A stretch of 64,000 bases of DNA from Tricholomella constricta. Lineage: Eukaryota > Basidiomycota > Agaricomycetes > Agaricales > Lyophyllaceae. Position 1 is the first letter of the stretch, and every line of letters starts with the position of its first letter. Shown in pieces: positions 12,087 to 24,777 of this stretch. Location: NCBI GenBank assembly GCA_013368375.1, contig JAACJP010000012.1, forward strand, positions 682,001 through 746,000, written 5' to 3'. The position numbers were made by a program, and so were the translations under genes. The notes below the pieces were generated by a model. The model was not told the DNA's origin. It saw nothing but the letters and a program-made list of their open reading frames with translations, and made no database searches.

Positions 12087-12533
12087 GAATTCGCCAGACC
12101 CGCGGCAGCAAGCAGAATGATTGAGGAGAATTGATCTCCTTCTATTTAAGAGGGGCACCGGGGCTATTGTCTCGAGATAATATCATTTTGAAGCGTATGA
12201 GGACGCGTTACCGGAAAGGAATGGGGAAACCAAGAGGTTGGCGTGAAGGACGCTGGCTCTGCGTAGATCTGGATCCGTGGTAAGGGGCAGTCCGTTATCC
12301 AATTGTTCCACCAACCGATCCCTCCTTATTGTTTTCGTTTTCGGCCTTGTGTCAAATCCCATCAAATGTGTATAACCCCTCAAGTCAATCTTGCACGGAG
12401 TTGGTGGCACATGAGGAGAGAGAGCGTCGGGACCGGCGACCGTCGACGTGCAGCGGCAAGTGCCACAATGCAACCTCGCGTAGATCGGTTTTGATCAGAT
12501 TGGACAATGATCAATGTCGCTTAACGGGCAACC
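12087..12533. other. Divergent intergenic region BTB-like / DAD3
   Basis: About 450 bp between two outward-facing start codons. I see no gene; the open frames at 12183-12494 are not recognisable. Confidence 0.45.
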
Positions 12534-12983
12534 ATGACCAGTTCTACGCCCGCAAACGACATTTTCCACGTAAACCCATACGAGTCGCATCCCAGTCTGA
12601 CCAATACAGAAGCCGAGGTGCTTTGGGAATATGCAAAGCTCGCCCAGCACGTCAAACTGGTGCGTGACGACAATGCAACCCTCCGACGCGTGTTTTCTGG
12701 CTCACATCCGACATTGTTGCACACAAAGGTCACACAAAAGACGCGTGTAATCAGTGAGGAGCCGGACCAGATGCTTTTGGCGCGTCTGCGCATTCTCGAA
12801 AAGAAAATGGGGCTTGTGTTAACCCTGGTACGCCTCTTGCATTATTTGTCGCGATCGCCCGGCCCATAACGCGTGAATGCCCAGTTCAAAGCCTCCGTAT
12901 GGGGAGTCATCAATGAACAGCCCGTAGCGGACCCTCCGGAGGGCTATGACGACAGCTCAAACGATAGGACAATACGGCTTTAA
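12534..12983 (+). CDS. DAD3: DASH complex subunit DAD3
   Basis: Small subunit of the DASH/Dam1 complex, the fungal ring that couples kinetochores to microtubule ends. After splicing the protein has the family pattern: SLTNTEAEVLWEYAKLAQHV, then LLARLRILEKKMGLVLTL joined to FKASVWGVINEQPV, matching the conserved helix pair ending in a GLV-TL-KxSV motif. Introns are 12660-12728 (69 bp, in frame and stopless) and 12828-12884. With both removed the product is 107 residues, the usual size for DAD3. If the first intron were kept, 23 residues would be inserted in the first helix, where the family has none. It is tail-to-tail with ARPC1, with 41 bp between stops. Confidence 0.88.
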
Positions 12984-13024
12984 ATTGTATATTTTTCGGA
13001 TATTCTTGTACTGCGCATCTTCAT

Positions 13025-14476
13025 CTACCTGCCACCAGCCACAGCGTTCACGTCCCAAATGACCAACTTGCCATCAACACCAGTCGTACTAACCATCGAA
13101 ACCTGACCAGGATGCCCTTGATAAGGTCTAATGCTCGTGATAGTGTTCTGATGCACGGTCAGGAGCTTTGTGTCCGCCGAAGCTGAGCCCGCGCCCGAGA
13201 GGGACGATTTACCACGAGTATCGGCGTCGCGGAAAGTGGCAAAAGCGCCAGTCTTCAGACGCCCTACGCTCGTGTTGCCTCCATACCCTGCCCGAGGCCC
13301 GTCAGCCGCCTTGACTCCAGTCGTATCGTCGAGGCTTCCAACGCTCTGCCACCCAGCCTCCGAACCAGAGAAAACGACCGGCTGGCAATCATGACCTGCA
13401 GCCACAAGTGAGTTCTCCGCCGTCCAGGTGAGAGTCACAAAGGGCAGGGATGAGATCCTGATATTGAAAACCGGGCCAGTGGGATAGACGATGTTGACGG
13501 AGCTATCATGACCTGGGCACATGTAGGTTAGCTGATGAACAATTTTCCCATTGAATTGACTCACTAGCAAAAGCAAGAACGTCGCCAGATGGTGAAAATT
13601 CGACGGTGTGAACCCACCCGCCAGCAGGGCTGGTGTATTCGCCACAAATGGTGTTAAAGGGTAGTTTGGAACCCCAGACAGAGGCGGCAGGTCTAAAAAA
13701 CGATAAGATACTCTCTGGTATATACTATTGCTTTAGGCGACATACCGTTCATCGACCTCCTTAATATATGCCGAGAATACACGAGCCCTCATGTCAGCAC
13801 TCCCAGCGGCCAGCAGGACATTGTTGGGGTGCCAGTCCACAGAGAGCACGGTGGATCTGATGGGCTTCTTGAGCAGCTTCGACACCCACCAGTTGTTCTC
13901 CTCGTCGAAAGAGCAGATGGCGATCGCGCTAAAAGGAGCATATAAGTATTATTAAAGTGCGACGGACCGAACAAGGCATACCGTGCGCCACTTGCAACAG
14001 CGAATTTGTCCTCCTTGGGGCTCCACCTGACATGCGTGGCGGCCCTGTTGATTCTCAGCAGCACCAACGTCGGCTTCCACACGAGCTTGCCGGTCTCCGG
14101 GTCTTGGACCTCCTGCCAGACGTACGCATTCCTATCCTGGGATGCCGTCACGATGCGGTTGGAGTGGGGTGCCCAGTCGATGGATGTGATCAGTTTATCG
14201 TGCTATTTGGAAGCGATGTCATGTCAGGATGGGTTTGGAAGCTGGGATCTGAAATGGCACACCTCCGAGAGCGTCTCAGTGGGAACCCATTCTTGGCCCT
14301 GGCGAGAGTAGATCTGAACGTCGTTCGAATTCAAGCTTACAGCAAGTTCTGTGTTGTTTGAAGATTAGGTGGTGAATCCAAACAAATGGTGGCCGGCCAC
14401 ACTGACGACTGCGATCCGGGCTGAAGACATGGGCTGTGATGGGGGTTTGGGCCAATGTGTGAACTTCTAGAGCCAT
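13025..14476 (-). CDS. ARPC1: Actin-related protein 2/3 complex subunit 1 (ARPC1/Arc40)
   Basis: WD40 beta-propeller subunit of the Arp2/3 complex that nucleates branched actin at endocytic sites. The N-terminus [19 protein letters not shown] is followed after an intron by [20 protein letters not shown], then [31 protein letters not shown] and [17 protein letters not shown], and it ends [17 protein letters not shown]. Four to six short introns are apparent. The low-complexity loop before the last blade ([16 protein letters not shown]) fits the variable loop of this subunit. The start at 14476 gives the standard short N-terminus. Confidence 0.93.
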
Positions 14477-14694
14477 GGTGACTGAGTCTGAGGATATTTA
14501 CAGTAGGACGAGCAGTCTACTACTGCGGATCAGATGTGGTGGTTTAGGACGAGGATGGATGTGACCGTTACACCGCACACATCCACGACTCTAATCATTA
14601 TGTAGGATTCTAACCAACACGATACACCCTCGCAGAGACAGCCTCATTATACAGCAATATATGCCAGAAAGATGGTAACATGACCACAACGCTC

Positions 14695-15844
14695 TCATGC
14701 ATCATAACCCTCGCCAACATCCTCGACTTTCCCAGTACGTGTTTGCTTCGCCCACCGGAGACCACATGCATTGCACAACGTTTTGGGGCCGAGCGGGCCC
14801 TACAGAAAAAAGAGTCAGTGCATCGCGACTGTTACAAGCCGTGCGACGAACCTTGCGCCACTCCGGAGAGTCAGTCCTTCCACAAGTGACGCATACATAG
14901 TGTTCTCCTGGAGGCGCCTTCTTGAGCTACAAACGAGTCGAGAGGTCAATCAAGTTCGGTCTAGATAGGCTCCGTTGACAAACCTTTTTCCTTTTCGACC
15001 CGTCTTCACTCTCGTCTTCAATAGATGTTTGGGGATTATTTCCATCAGGTAGAGCACTTTCAAGAGAGGGCCTTGACACAGTGTCGAACTCGGTGAGACC
15101 ATCGTCGTCAGGAGGATAGTAGGAGCCCGGAGCATCAATACCCGAATGAGTTCCAGTGATTGGTTGAATAGGAGATGTCGCGTATATCTGGCTACTAGGC
15201 AGCACCGTTAAAGGGGAGGGTAAGGGCTTTTGGGGCAGTTGGTTGCTGAGTTTCAGCCGTCTGTGCTGTAGGCGATCATTCCCGTATTTGAGACTGCAAA
15301 AATTATTGAGCCTGCGGACATCACAGGTCAGAGAGTAGACGGTGGAGTCAATTGAGATACGGACAGGGCAGTATTTTGACTTGGAAAGGGTTTGATGGTG
15401 GCGAAGAAATATACGCCCTCTGCGGCTGCTGAGCGCGGCTGTCCCTTGACCTCGAAGAGCATGCCTTTTGGGAGGAGTGCAGAATAGGCAGGCTCGCTGC
15501 ATTTAACCCGAATATAAGAGTGAAGCTCGGAGTTAGTCTGCATGGATTCATCGAAGCTGGCGCGGAAGCTGGCCTGGTCGTCCGCTGGGCGCTGGTTTCA
15601 GACAATATGAGGATTGGGACGAAGACACCGTACTGGTTGCTACTATCTCCAGAAAGTCGTGGTCTAAAATATCAGGTTCCTTCCAGCCAGTGATATCTGT
15701 GATGGCGGGAGCACAGTATAGGACAGTGCATGACGCAGAGAGTATGAGATTGATTCCGTCCGCAAGCTCAATCGCCAGGAGGTCCGCCCATCGTTTGCGC
15801 TTCGTGAACTCGAATGTCTTCGGCGTACTAGGGCCGGCTTGCAT
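14695..15844 (-). CDS. wc-2: White Collar-2 family light regulator: PAS domain plus GATA zinc finger
   Basis: Transcription factor that pairs with the blue-light receptor WC-1 in fungal photoresponse. The PAS part reads [20 protein letters not shown], then [21 protein letters not shown], and after an intron (near 15603-15650) [16 protein letters not shown] linker with basic residues (SKRKK) leads across an intron to [18 protein letters not shown] and, across another, [18 protein letters not shown]: a C-x2-C-x18-C-x2-C GATA finger. The protein ends a few residues later (stop at 14695), shorter than many ascomycete WC-2 proteins. The start is uncertain: the first in-frame ATG is at 15844, but the same frame continues upstream without another ATG, and a first exon beginning at about 15910 (MFDLSTQFGQ) is possible. 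The WC-1 partner is not in this window. Confidence 0.88.
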
Positions 15845-16129
15845 TGGGCTAAACGTAGCGGTCAAAGGTGGAAGTGACGGGGTCAGGTTTGGCTTGTCCG
15901 AACTGGGTACTCAAGTCAAACATTCGGAAGCTGCAACCTTCATCTTACCTCGCCAGCGCACAGTCAAAATCTACGCACTGGGACTGTAGCCGCTTATAAA
16001 GTGAAGTTATGCACAAACCGTACAACAGCGCCAGAACAACACCTGCGGAAATCCTTTAAATTATAATATAGTCTAGAGAATGCTATTCCATTGATGTCGA
16101 CAGTCGGTCCATCTCTCGATGTCCATTCC

Positions 16130-17714
16130 CTACACCATACAATATCCACCGTCGACGCGTATCTCTGAACCCGTCATAAATTTCGAGGCGTCACTAGCGA
16201 GGAAAACGATGGCGCCCTAGACAGACACCAAGTCAGACGAGATCACTCAATCATTAAGATCGACCAACCGCCAGGTCTTCCGGTTCACCCATCTCGTAGA
16301 AAAGTTCTATCAAACGAAGTAAAACAAGTAAGAGCCGGACTCACCCTTCCCATAGGAGTCAAGCTTTCCCATGTTTTCTAGAGAAAGAAAAGTGAGTACT
16401 GCTTTCAAAACCCAAGCCCAGCGCATCACTACCTTGAGATCTGGATCATTCTCGAGGATGGTTCTCGTGAGCTTTGTCAACATGTAACCAGGGCTGGCGA
16501 GGAGTAAGTTTAGGTTTGAGATGTTCAGAACCTGTTCGCGTACCTTAAAGCATTGACTCGGACTCCCGTCTTGGCCCATTCAACTGCAAGACTCGCGGCC
16601 ATGTGTTTAACAGCTGAGGGATCGTTTGTAGGTCAACGTCACGCATGGAACTACATCGCGCTCACCAGCCTTGGAGGCATTGTATGGGGTTTGGGGCTTG
16701 TTGATGAAAGTCAGATCGTGCAAGGGAACGTATAACTGCAATTGAATCCAACCTGGGGTATATTGATGATCTTTGAAAGCATCTGAGGAAGTTGATACGT
16801 GGGACGCGTGAACAATTTGACGCACATTGGCACTCATGCTGGAGACCAGGACGATAGAGCCTCCTCCTTGGGGTACCATATTGCGTGCTGCTTCACGCGC
16901 CGTGTAGAATACTCCATGAACGTTTATGTCATAGAGGCGTTTCATACGGTCAGCAGGATAGCTGGCTTGAGTTGATAAGAGGTATGGCTTGTGCAGACGA
17001 TAGTCACTCACTCAAAAGCGGTGTAATTCTCGACGATACCTGTGACAGTGTTTAAAGTCAGTACGCACTTTAGCCAGAGATTATATGTACATCGTACCGG
17101 CTGATGCGACGACCGAATCGACTCTCCCAAAAGTATTCATGACGTGTGCATAGGCCTTCTGAACGGAAATTTCAGAAGATACATCGCATTCTACACCAAT
17201 AAAGTGGATGTCTTCTGCTTTTCTATGACCGCTAGCTGGCATGGTCTACGAGTCAGATATATTCTTATATGAAAGAGCACATCACGAACCGACTGCATAG
17301 GCTGATAGTTCATCTGCTGCCTGTTGAGCTTCAGAAGCTTTGAGATCTATGACTGCTAACGCAGTGCACCCGCTTCATCATGATTTAGTCACGAGTCGAT
17401 AAATTCCAAAAAGCTACAAATCATCCTCACGAATCGGCAAATGCTCGACAGAATTCGTAACCTAAGCCCCTTGCCCCTCCGGTCACCAGGCAGACCTCCG
17501 AACCCTGTGTTTAGCTTATCGTAACCGATTTTGCATACAGACCCACCTTTCCCTGTAAGGAGAATGAAGGTAGCGTCCTTGGTGCTGCAGCGGTGCTTGA
17601 AAGCCGGCTCTGCAAGCTGGCTGGTGCTTGGGCTGCCGTTCGCACGGCAGAAGACATAAAGACACAACCTGAAAAGACTGAAAGCCGAGCTTTCATGCAG
17701 CGGAATGCAGCCAT
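16130..17714 (-). CDS. Short-chain dehydrogenase/reductase, probably mitochondrial
   Basis: NAD(P)-dependent oxidoreductase of the classical SDR family. The cofactor motif VCLVTGGARGLGYEF gives TGxxxGxG. Later come YDINVHGVFYTAREAARNM, the active-site Ser in GSIVLVSSMS, and Tyr/Lys in TPYNASKAG. The C-terminus is ASKFMTGSEIRVDGGYCMV. The domain order and HMAASLAVEW-type context resemble fungal polyol dehydrogenases (arabinitol, sorbose or xylulose reductases), but I cannot fix the substrate. About 50 residues precede the SDR fold, rich in Ala, Ser, Arg and Leu (MAAFRCMKARLSVFSG), suggesting mitochondrial import. Many small introns, about ten, interrupt the gene, so exact exon ends are approximate. 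Confidence 0.82.
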
Positions 17715-18143
17715 AATCTTATAGCAGGTCGGTGTTCATGGGATCGGATGAAGACCGGCCATATAAGCCTTGTGACAGCCTACAAAACGCTTCAACATCG
17801 CTCCGCCTTCGAGTGCTCCGACGTTATTCCACAAATCCGGCAGATCCATTGATGTAGCATAAATCGGAACTAACGTACGTACTGAGTTGAAACATATAGG
17901 GGAGACAGAGGTATAGGACGAATCATAACATGGAGATAAAAATGCGGGTATCTACAGTAACATCATCCTTTAAGGACAACAGGATAATAAAGTCAGAGAA
18001 TGAGTGGACCTGGTGCAGCGGACCCAGGAATCGTAATAATCGTGTGAGAGAGCATAACGGAGTGGATCCAGTGCCTCCCGTAACGAGTGGCCAAAAAGGA
18101 TAAGCAGCGAAAGGGGTCGGTGAGGGAGGCGAAAGGAATAAAA
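17715..18143. other. Intergenic region
   Basis: About 430 bp between the SDR start and the kinesin stop, both on the minus strand. It should hold the SDR promoter and the kinesin 3' end. I see no gene. Confidence 0.45.
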
Positions 18144-21100
18144 TCACAAGCACGCGAACTTGGATTTGCGTTTCTGCAACTCGTCCATACGAGAATCGAG
18201 TTGTTGCCGTGCACGTTCCTTGGCCTTGCGTTCCTCGTCCAGTTTCTGCTCAAGAGACTGCTTTTCTTCGACGATTGATCTCCGGACCGTCACAACTTCA
18301 CGCTTGGCCTCTGACAGCTCTGTTCGCAGAGCCTCGAGCTTGCTATTGAGGGTGTCCCGCTCGCGTGCAAGTTCAGTAGCGTGCATGCGCGCCTTCCGAA
18401 CTATTATAACCATAGCTTAGCAGTGATCTGAAAAGGGTTTGGTGAAGACACTTACGATTCTTTTCGGAATCACCTAGCGAAGTCTCTAACGTACTCACGA
18501 GGTCCATATGAGTCTGCAAATCGCTCTCGCAATGCGTAAGCTGCTTATTGAGAGTCTTTATCATCGCCTCCTGCTCATCGATTTGCTTGGCCTGTTGCTC
18601 AAGCTTCACAAGAACTTTGGAATCAATGGGTAGGGGACTATTTGGCGCCACAGATGTGGAGGGTGATTCTGGCTGCGATTCTCTTGACGAGACGGAATTG
18701 AAGGTAGTCGAGCCGTGAGACGATGTACTGAATGCTATATCTCCGTTGGCCGTTCCAGAGGTGCGTGGTATGGGTGCAGGTGGAGGGGGCACTGATGGGG
18801 GTGGTGTCGGAGGCGGTAACTTCATCGCGGGAAGGCCAGTTGCGCGAGTGTATGATAGATTCCGATCAGGAACGGGTCGAACATTGGGCGGAGAGGCGCT
18901 ACGAGCTATTTGAGCCTGCAGATCACGAACCAAGGTCTCCGCACGACTCTTTTCGACCTGCATGGCGTCCTTCTCGTCCTTGACTTTCTGCAAGTTCTCC
19001 TGCATTTCTGCAAGGACCGATCGATGCCGTTCGAGTTCCCCGACGAGAGATTCGCGTTTTGAGGCTTCTTGAATGAGCTTCGATTGCTCCCCACGAGTCT
19101 TATCGAGCTCGCCTCGTAGCTGTGCAACTTCAGCCTCGAGATCGTCCCGCTCACCGACAACGTTCGTAAGCTGCCTCTCCATGTCCCGAAGTGCATTCGT
19201 CTTCTGCCCCAACTCTCGTTCGTGCAGTTCTCGAGCCTGCTCACGAACAAGTGTGAATTCATCCGCTGCCACCTTATGTGAATCCAATTCCTGAAGAACC
19301 AAATCGTGCTCAGCGCGGAGCGCTTCAAGCTCTTGAGTATGTTGCTTTGTGAGGTCGGCCAGAGAGTTCGCCAGTCGGTCGTTCTCTCCAGCAAGAAGTT
19401 TGGCATGCGATTGAGCGGCCTGAAGGCTTTCCCGATGGTCATCCTGGAGGGTAGCCATGCTTTTGGAAAGATTGTCTTTCTCCTCCACAAGTAGCTGTGC
19501 CTGAGATTGAGAGGTCTCCAAAGTTCCACGGTGTTCATCCTGTAGGGTCGCGAGACTGCGAGAAAGACCGTCCTTCTCTTCAACGAGAAGCTCGTACTGT
19601 AAACGGAGGGTCTCCAGAGCCTGACGATGGTCGTCTTCGAGAGCGGCGAGAATTTGAGAGAAGCGGTCCTTCTCTTCAGTAAGCAGGCGTTCGTTTTGTT
19701 CCCGAGCGGATTCGATGTTGTGTCGATGCTCTTCCTGAAGGGCTACAACCGTTAAGTTGATATCAGCGACTTCTTGCTGATGTTGAGCCTTCAGTTTCGC
19801 CGCCTCTTCGGTATGCGACTGCAAGAGCACTCTTTGCTTTTCCTCCGAACCTTTGAGGATGCCTTGCAGTGCGGCCTCGTGAGCCATCTTTAACGCTGAA
19901 ACCTCGTCCTCGTGACCGCGTTCGACCTCCTGAAGAACTGATGCTTGCTGCTCTTTGATCGCCCGGACAGCATCATCCAGGTCTTTCTGAGCCTTGACAG
20001 AGACGGCTGTGCTCTTGTCTTTGGCTTCCGCAAGAACCGCGTTGAGGCGATCAACCTCCACTCTCCGCTCTTCTTTGAATTTCGCGAGAGTGGTTTCGTA
20101 CTCCAAGCGGGCGCGGTCCATCTGGAGAGTGAAATCATCGGTCTTCATCGTCAAAGTCCGCGCATGGTCAGCCTTGAGAATCTCCATCTCTTCGGCGAAA
20201 GAAGCCTCCTTCCTGGAGATGGCGGAAACGTGTGCGTCTTGGAGTTCCTGCAAAGCGAGGGTTTGAGATGACTCGGATTCGGAAAGTGATCCCTCTCGCG
20301 CAATCTCTGCCATTCGTAATTCCCCAGCATGATCCTCGCGCAATCTGTCCAAGGCCGCATTCATCTCAGTCGCGTGCTTCTTCAGGGCCTCCGTATGATC
20401 GCCGCGGAGTTTCGTGAGAGCGTTGTAGTACTCCTCTTCCGTGCGCTGGAGAACGGCATTCGCCTCTGCGTCCTTCCGTTTGACAAGCTCGTCGTTCTCG
20501 GCCTTGACCTTGGTCAGATCCTTCTCGTGCTCGTCCCGCGTGCTGGCCAGAACATCATTGACTTCCTGGAGTCGGCGACGCAGCTCTCCGTCGTGTTCCG
20601 CCTTCAAAGTTCCAAACACTTGTTCGTGGTCGCGGTGAGCTTTCTCGAGCGCTGCCGAGGCAGCTGTGAGGTCGTCACGAAGGCTCACAAGGGATGTTTC
20701 ATGCTCCTCCTTTAAACGAGTGACCAGCACATCAACTTCTGCGGCCTTGGCGTCTAAGGCAGCCTGATGTTGACTCCGGAGGTCCTCGATCGCAGTTGCA
20801 TGAGTAGCCTCAGCATCCTTGAGAGCTGCAGTAAGGGCAAGCTCGCGCTTCTGAACTTCCTCGAGCATTGCAAGGTCCTCGTCGTGCTTTCCTCTCAGTC
20901 CTTCGATCTCCGTTGACATGTTGAGAGCCTATACTTGCTTTAGAGAACGGCGATAGTCGATAGAAACAAATCTTACCTGGTCACGGGAAAGTGTAGTGAG
21001 GTCATCGAGTTGACGCTGAACCTGACTTAGCTGTGAATTGAGATTATCCACAACCTCACGATGATTCGACTCCTTCTGCGCCATGGACCTGGGAGAGAGA

Positions 21101-24100
21101 CACATAAGGCAAGATCGTAAGAGTTCAAGAACGTTGACCTACAACATCAGTTCATTCAGCCTCTCCAAAGACTCGTCCGTCTCGGAAAACACAGAGGAGC
21201 CATTCATCTCGGAAGGTGTGTCAGTATAGGCGTGGCCATTTCCGTTCTCCATCGTCTTGCGGATGTGGTCGAACTGATTCAAAGTCTTCGGTGACAAGGT
21301 GGCGGCAGCACCGTTTGCTTTCCCGTTCACATTGGGAGTCTCTTCATCGATAATAGACGTAGCAAGAGCTGGTGTTGCCTTCTCATCTTGACTTTGCCTC
21401 AATGACTCCTCCAAAAGTGTGATCTCCGCCTCTCGCTCCTTCAAGACCTCTTGAAGCCGCATGATTTCCTTCTCGAGGCTCCCGACAGAACGTTCATTGC
21501 CATTGATCGGGGATGGGCTGGGAAGAGAGATCGATAGGTTGGGCCGGATACCAGACAGATAGCTCAAAGTCATGTGTGAATGAGAACTGGAGGGTGAATG
21601 AGAGCTACTCGTCCCGTGACTGGAGAAGGATGTTTTGCGTGAGTGCACCGATGATAGCTCCTGCGATAGCGATTGCGATTGTGAAAGCGACCTTGACAAA
21701 ATGTAGTGTGAGGCCTAAAACAATGAAAAGAGGGGAGAAATTTCCTACCTCGCGTGTAACGATTCCGCTGAGGCCGCTTGCCTGAAAAAAAGCCGCCTTC
21801 CAGAGGAATTGTACTGCGGATCGCTGCCATCTCGAACTCGCCCGCCCGTCATTCTTCGCCTAAAAGGAGGAATTTCAACCGGTTTATCTGGAGATTCAGA
21901 TCGAGCCGGCTCAGCATTGCTGAGCTTCGCCTCTTGAATCTGGGCGGCGAGATCAGAAATCTCTCGGAGGGCATCGCGGTATTTCGCAGTGACAGACGAC
22001 AAGTCGGCCAGAGTCGCAGTATGGGTTTGCTGGAGAGCGAGAAGTTGACTTTCGATAGCGTGATCATGGGGCGCCGGTGATGCCGAAGGCTCGTTGTTGA
22101 TCGATGAAGACAGAGGTTCGGCAGACGTTTCAGCAATGGGACTGGATTCTCCGGACGCTGAGGGAGTATTTGCCATGTCGATCTCCAGGCTCCTTCTGGC
22201 TGAAGCAACTTCACCAACTACGCTTCCCAATCGAGTTCTCGTGTCATTTGCGTCGTTTTTCTTGACCTCCCATTCGACCATCTTCATCTCCAACTCTTTC
22301 ACCCGTCTCTCGCGTTCTTCTAGATCAGTTCGCCAGTTCTCTCCGTCCTGACGCAGGGTTTCCAAGCGGGATTGCAGACTTTTGACCTCGTCCTGGCGTC
22401 GCTCGCACTCGTTCTCCAGCTTCTCGACCGTCTGCTGGAGGCTGAGAACAGATTCGTCCGACCGTCCCAAACGAGCTTCGAGCTCTGCGATATATCTTGA
22501 CGAAGAGGATTCGGCGTCCCTGAAGCGTAACACTTCGCGTTTGAGGTCTGTCATGGATTCGCTTGAGCTGATAGATGTCTCGTCATATGACTTGATTTTC
22601 TCCTCGAGATCTCGGACATATGCCTGTTCAAAGTGAGCATATTGTAGAGAAATGTCGAGCGGAAAATCGACAAACCTCAGTCGAGGACTCTCTCTCCGAC
22701 AACTTGGAAACTCGAGCACGAAGCTCCTCAACGTAGAGTTCCGTTGCAGCATGGCGCTCTGTGATGACGGCCAATTCCTCCTCCTTCTCCTCTACCAACT
22801 CGTTGGTGTGCCTCAACGCGGCTCTATTGAGGTTGAGCTCTGCCTCCATTGCCGCGATCGTCTTCTCATACTCCTCAATAACCGGGCCGACAATCTCCTC
22901 ATATCGGGCAGTCCCCCCTATAGCTCCTGCAGTGCTCCCCCTCTGCTTCTCTCCAAGCTCCCTCCGCAGGCGTGTGAGCTCTTCCGTACGCTCCACAAAC
23001 TTGCCTCGCAGGGATTCATAGTTGTTCTGCAACTCGGTCATTTGTGCCAGAACCTTCTTGCTCGCACCCTCTACTTCCTGCGGGGTATCATTCACCACAA
23101 CCACGCCTCCATCCTTGATAACCTTGAGTTCCTTCCTTAACCGGGTAACTGTTCCTTGCAGCCACTCCACATCGTCCCAGCCGTCTTCCTTCTCGTTGAG
23201 AACGGCCCGGTTCTTGATGTTTCTGGCGCGATTGGCATACTTAAGGGTATTTATGGTTTCATTTGCGTTGTATTCCGCGGGACTGACACAGGCGATCATG
23301 AGTGTGTGTGCATTGCCGCCTAGGGAATCTTGCAGAAGTCGAGTGAGCTTAGAGTCGCGATAAGGAACGTGAGTGTGTGATTTGCTGCGAGAGGGATCAC
23401 CGAGGGCAGAGATGACGTTTCCAAGAGCGAGAAGACCACTATTAATGGAAATGCCTTCTTTGATACGCTCACCGGCGGCAGCTGTGCGTTTGAGCTGTTG
23501 TAAACAAGCGGTATTAGCAGGAACATAACCGATGTTTCCGGTGATTTTCTTACTCGTTCAGATCCAGCCAGGTCGACGAAATGGAACTTAGAGGTGATAG
23601 TAATCCATTCGCCGTGGTCGTCTTCGCCCCCTCCCTGATTTGAACGTTCGCCTGCATGACCAAGAGCGCTTGCGGGTCGTAAGCCACCTCGTCCCATCGC
23701 TATCGCGAAGCTAGGGGTTGAGGGTCGACCGAACGTAGGCGATCCTACGCGAGTCCCGGACGTAGATGAAGGTGAAGAATACATGGAGCCTGGACGTGCC
23801 AAACGTGAGGGCGAGCGCCCTCCGGGAGGAAGAGGAGATGACGAGCGCGGAGGCGGCGTTGATCCCGTGTACTTCTTCTGCGTAAGCGTCAGGGAAAAGA
23901 TCGCATGGGACCGGGAGGATTGGGCGTTCATGTCCGTCTCGTTAGTACGGCGGATAGACGTGCCTTTTCGAAGGAGGCTTAGGAAGATGTCTGGTTTCAG
24001 TTCCGGAGTCAATGGTGGTAGAATTGGGAGGGTGCTCACGACATGACTTCGGCGGCATTCCTGACGTTGACTTCACGGAGGCCACCCCAAATAATATGAC

Positions 24101-24777
24101 CATCCTTGTCCTCTCTAATCTGGACTTCGCGTCTGCCACCGGCGGTGTCGTCCAGGCTGAGAAGGTCGATAAGATCCTCATTATAGATTTCGATGAAGGA
24201 ACCCTTGACGCTATAGTTCCAAGCACCGGCGCGTTCATCCTTCAGCTGTTTGGCACCTGAGAAAATACTTGAGACTGCTCTCGGGATGATTCCCATGCCG
24301 TTGTTAGGATCCGTGGGGTCAGCGTCGAGGTCGATTCCCGTCATAGTGAAAGTCTTGCCACTGCTGGTCTGGCCATATGCGAGGATGGTACAATTAAATC
24401 CCTCAATAAAGCGGGACACAAGGGGTTTCGCGGTAGATGCAAAGAGGTCGTATTGGGTTGTGGGAGGGGGATGGACCTGGTCAAAGGAAAACAGCTGTTT
24501 TTTAGCGGCCGAGCCAGAAGCAGGTGTTGCTGAGTTCGATCCACCAGAACCCGACGCATTGATCGAAGAGGCTTCAATAGAAACTGTATTTGGAGACGTA
24601 GTATGAATGACTGAGCGTTGGAAACGAGCGGGGATGGAGGTCGAGTCCTGTGAGGTTGGGGGGCGAATGCGAAGCGCTGGAACGGACTGTTAGCTTTGTC
24701 TGAGGTAATGGCAGGGTCGAGCACGAACCAACTTGGACCGAGGTCGCCGTTGCAGACGACGAGCTCGGAGGGGCCAT
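18144..24777 (-). CDS. Large coiled-coil kinesin, kinesin-4-like motor
   Basis: Microtubule motor of roughly 2,000 residues. The motor starts near the N-terminus ([12 protein letters not shown] across the first intron). It contains the P-loop [13 protein letters not shown], switch [12 protein letters not shown], switch [12 protein letters not shown], the [20 protein letters not shown] helix and the neck-side [15 protein letters not shown]. The motor sequence and the following [20 protein letters not shown] look most like kinesin-4 (KIF4/KIF21) motors. A low-complexity insertion of about 95 residues sits before switch II. The rest is almost continuous coiled coil, one exon of about 850 codons (20919-18373), with a tandem 32-residue repeat and a proline-rich block near 18760-18830. 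The final exon (18413-18144) is also coiled coil. Chromosome arm or microtubule-organising cargo is inference from the family. The start at 24777 and stop at 18144 are well supported; some internal junctions are not checked. Confidence 0.9.
19330..19735 (-). repeat. Tandem ~96 bp coding repeat (32-residue coiled-coil unit)
   Basis: Inside the kinesin tail four clear units and one decayed unit follow one another. Aligned openings are [40 protein letters not shown] and [10 protein letters not shown], each followed by a LLxEEKDxxSxSxA-like half. Spacing is 32 residues (33 in the first unit), so it is not a whole number of heptads. This suggests recent local duplication within the coil. Confidence 0.8.

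Noticed and set aside
18732..20715. Several plus-strand frames opposite the kinesin tail
   Set aside because: They are antisense shadows of the repetitive, GC-rich coiled-coil coding strand.
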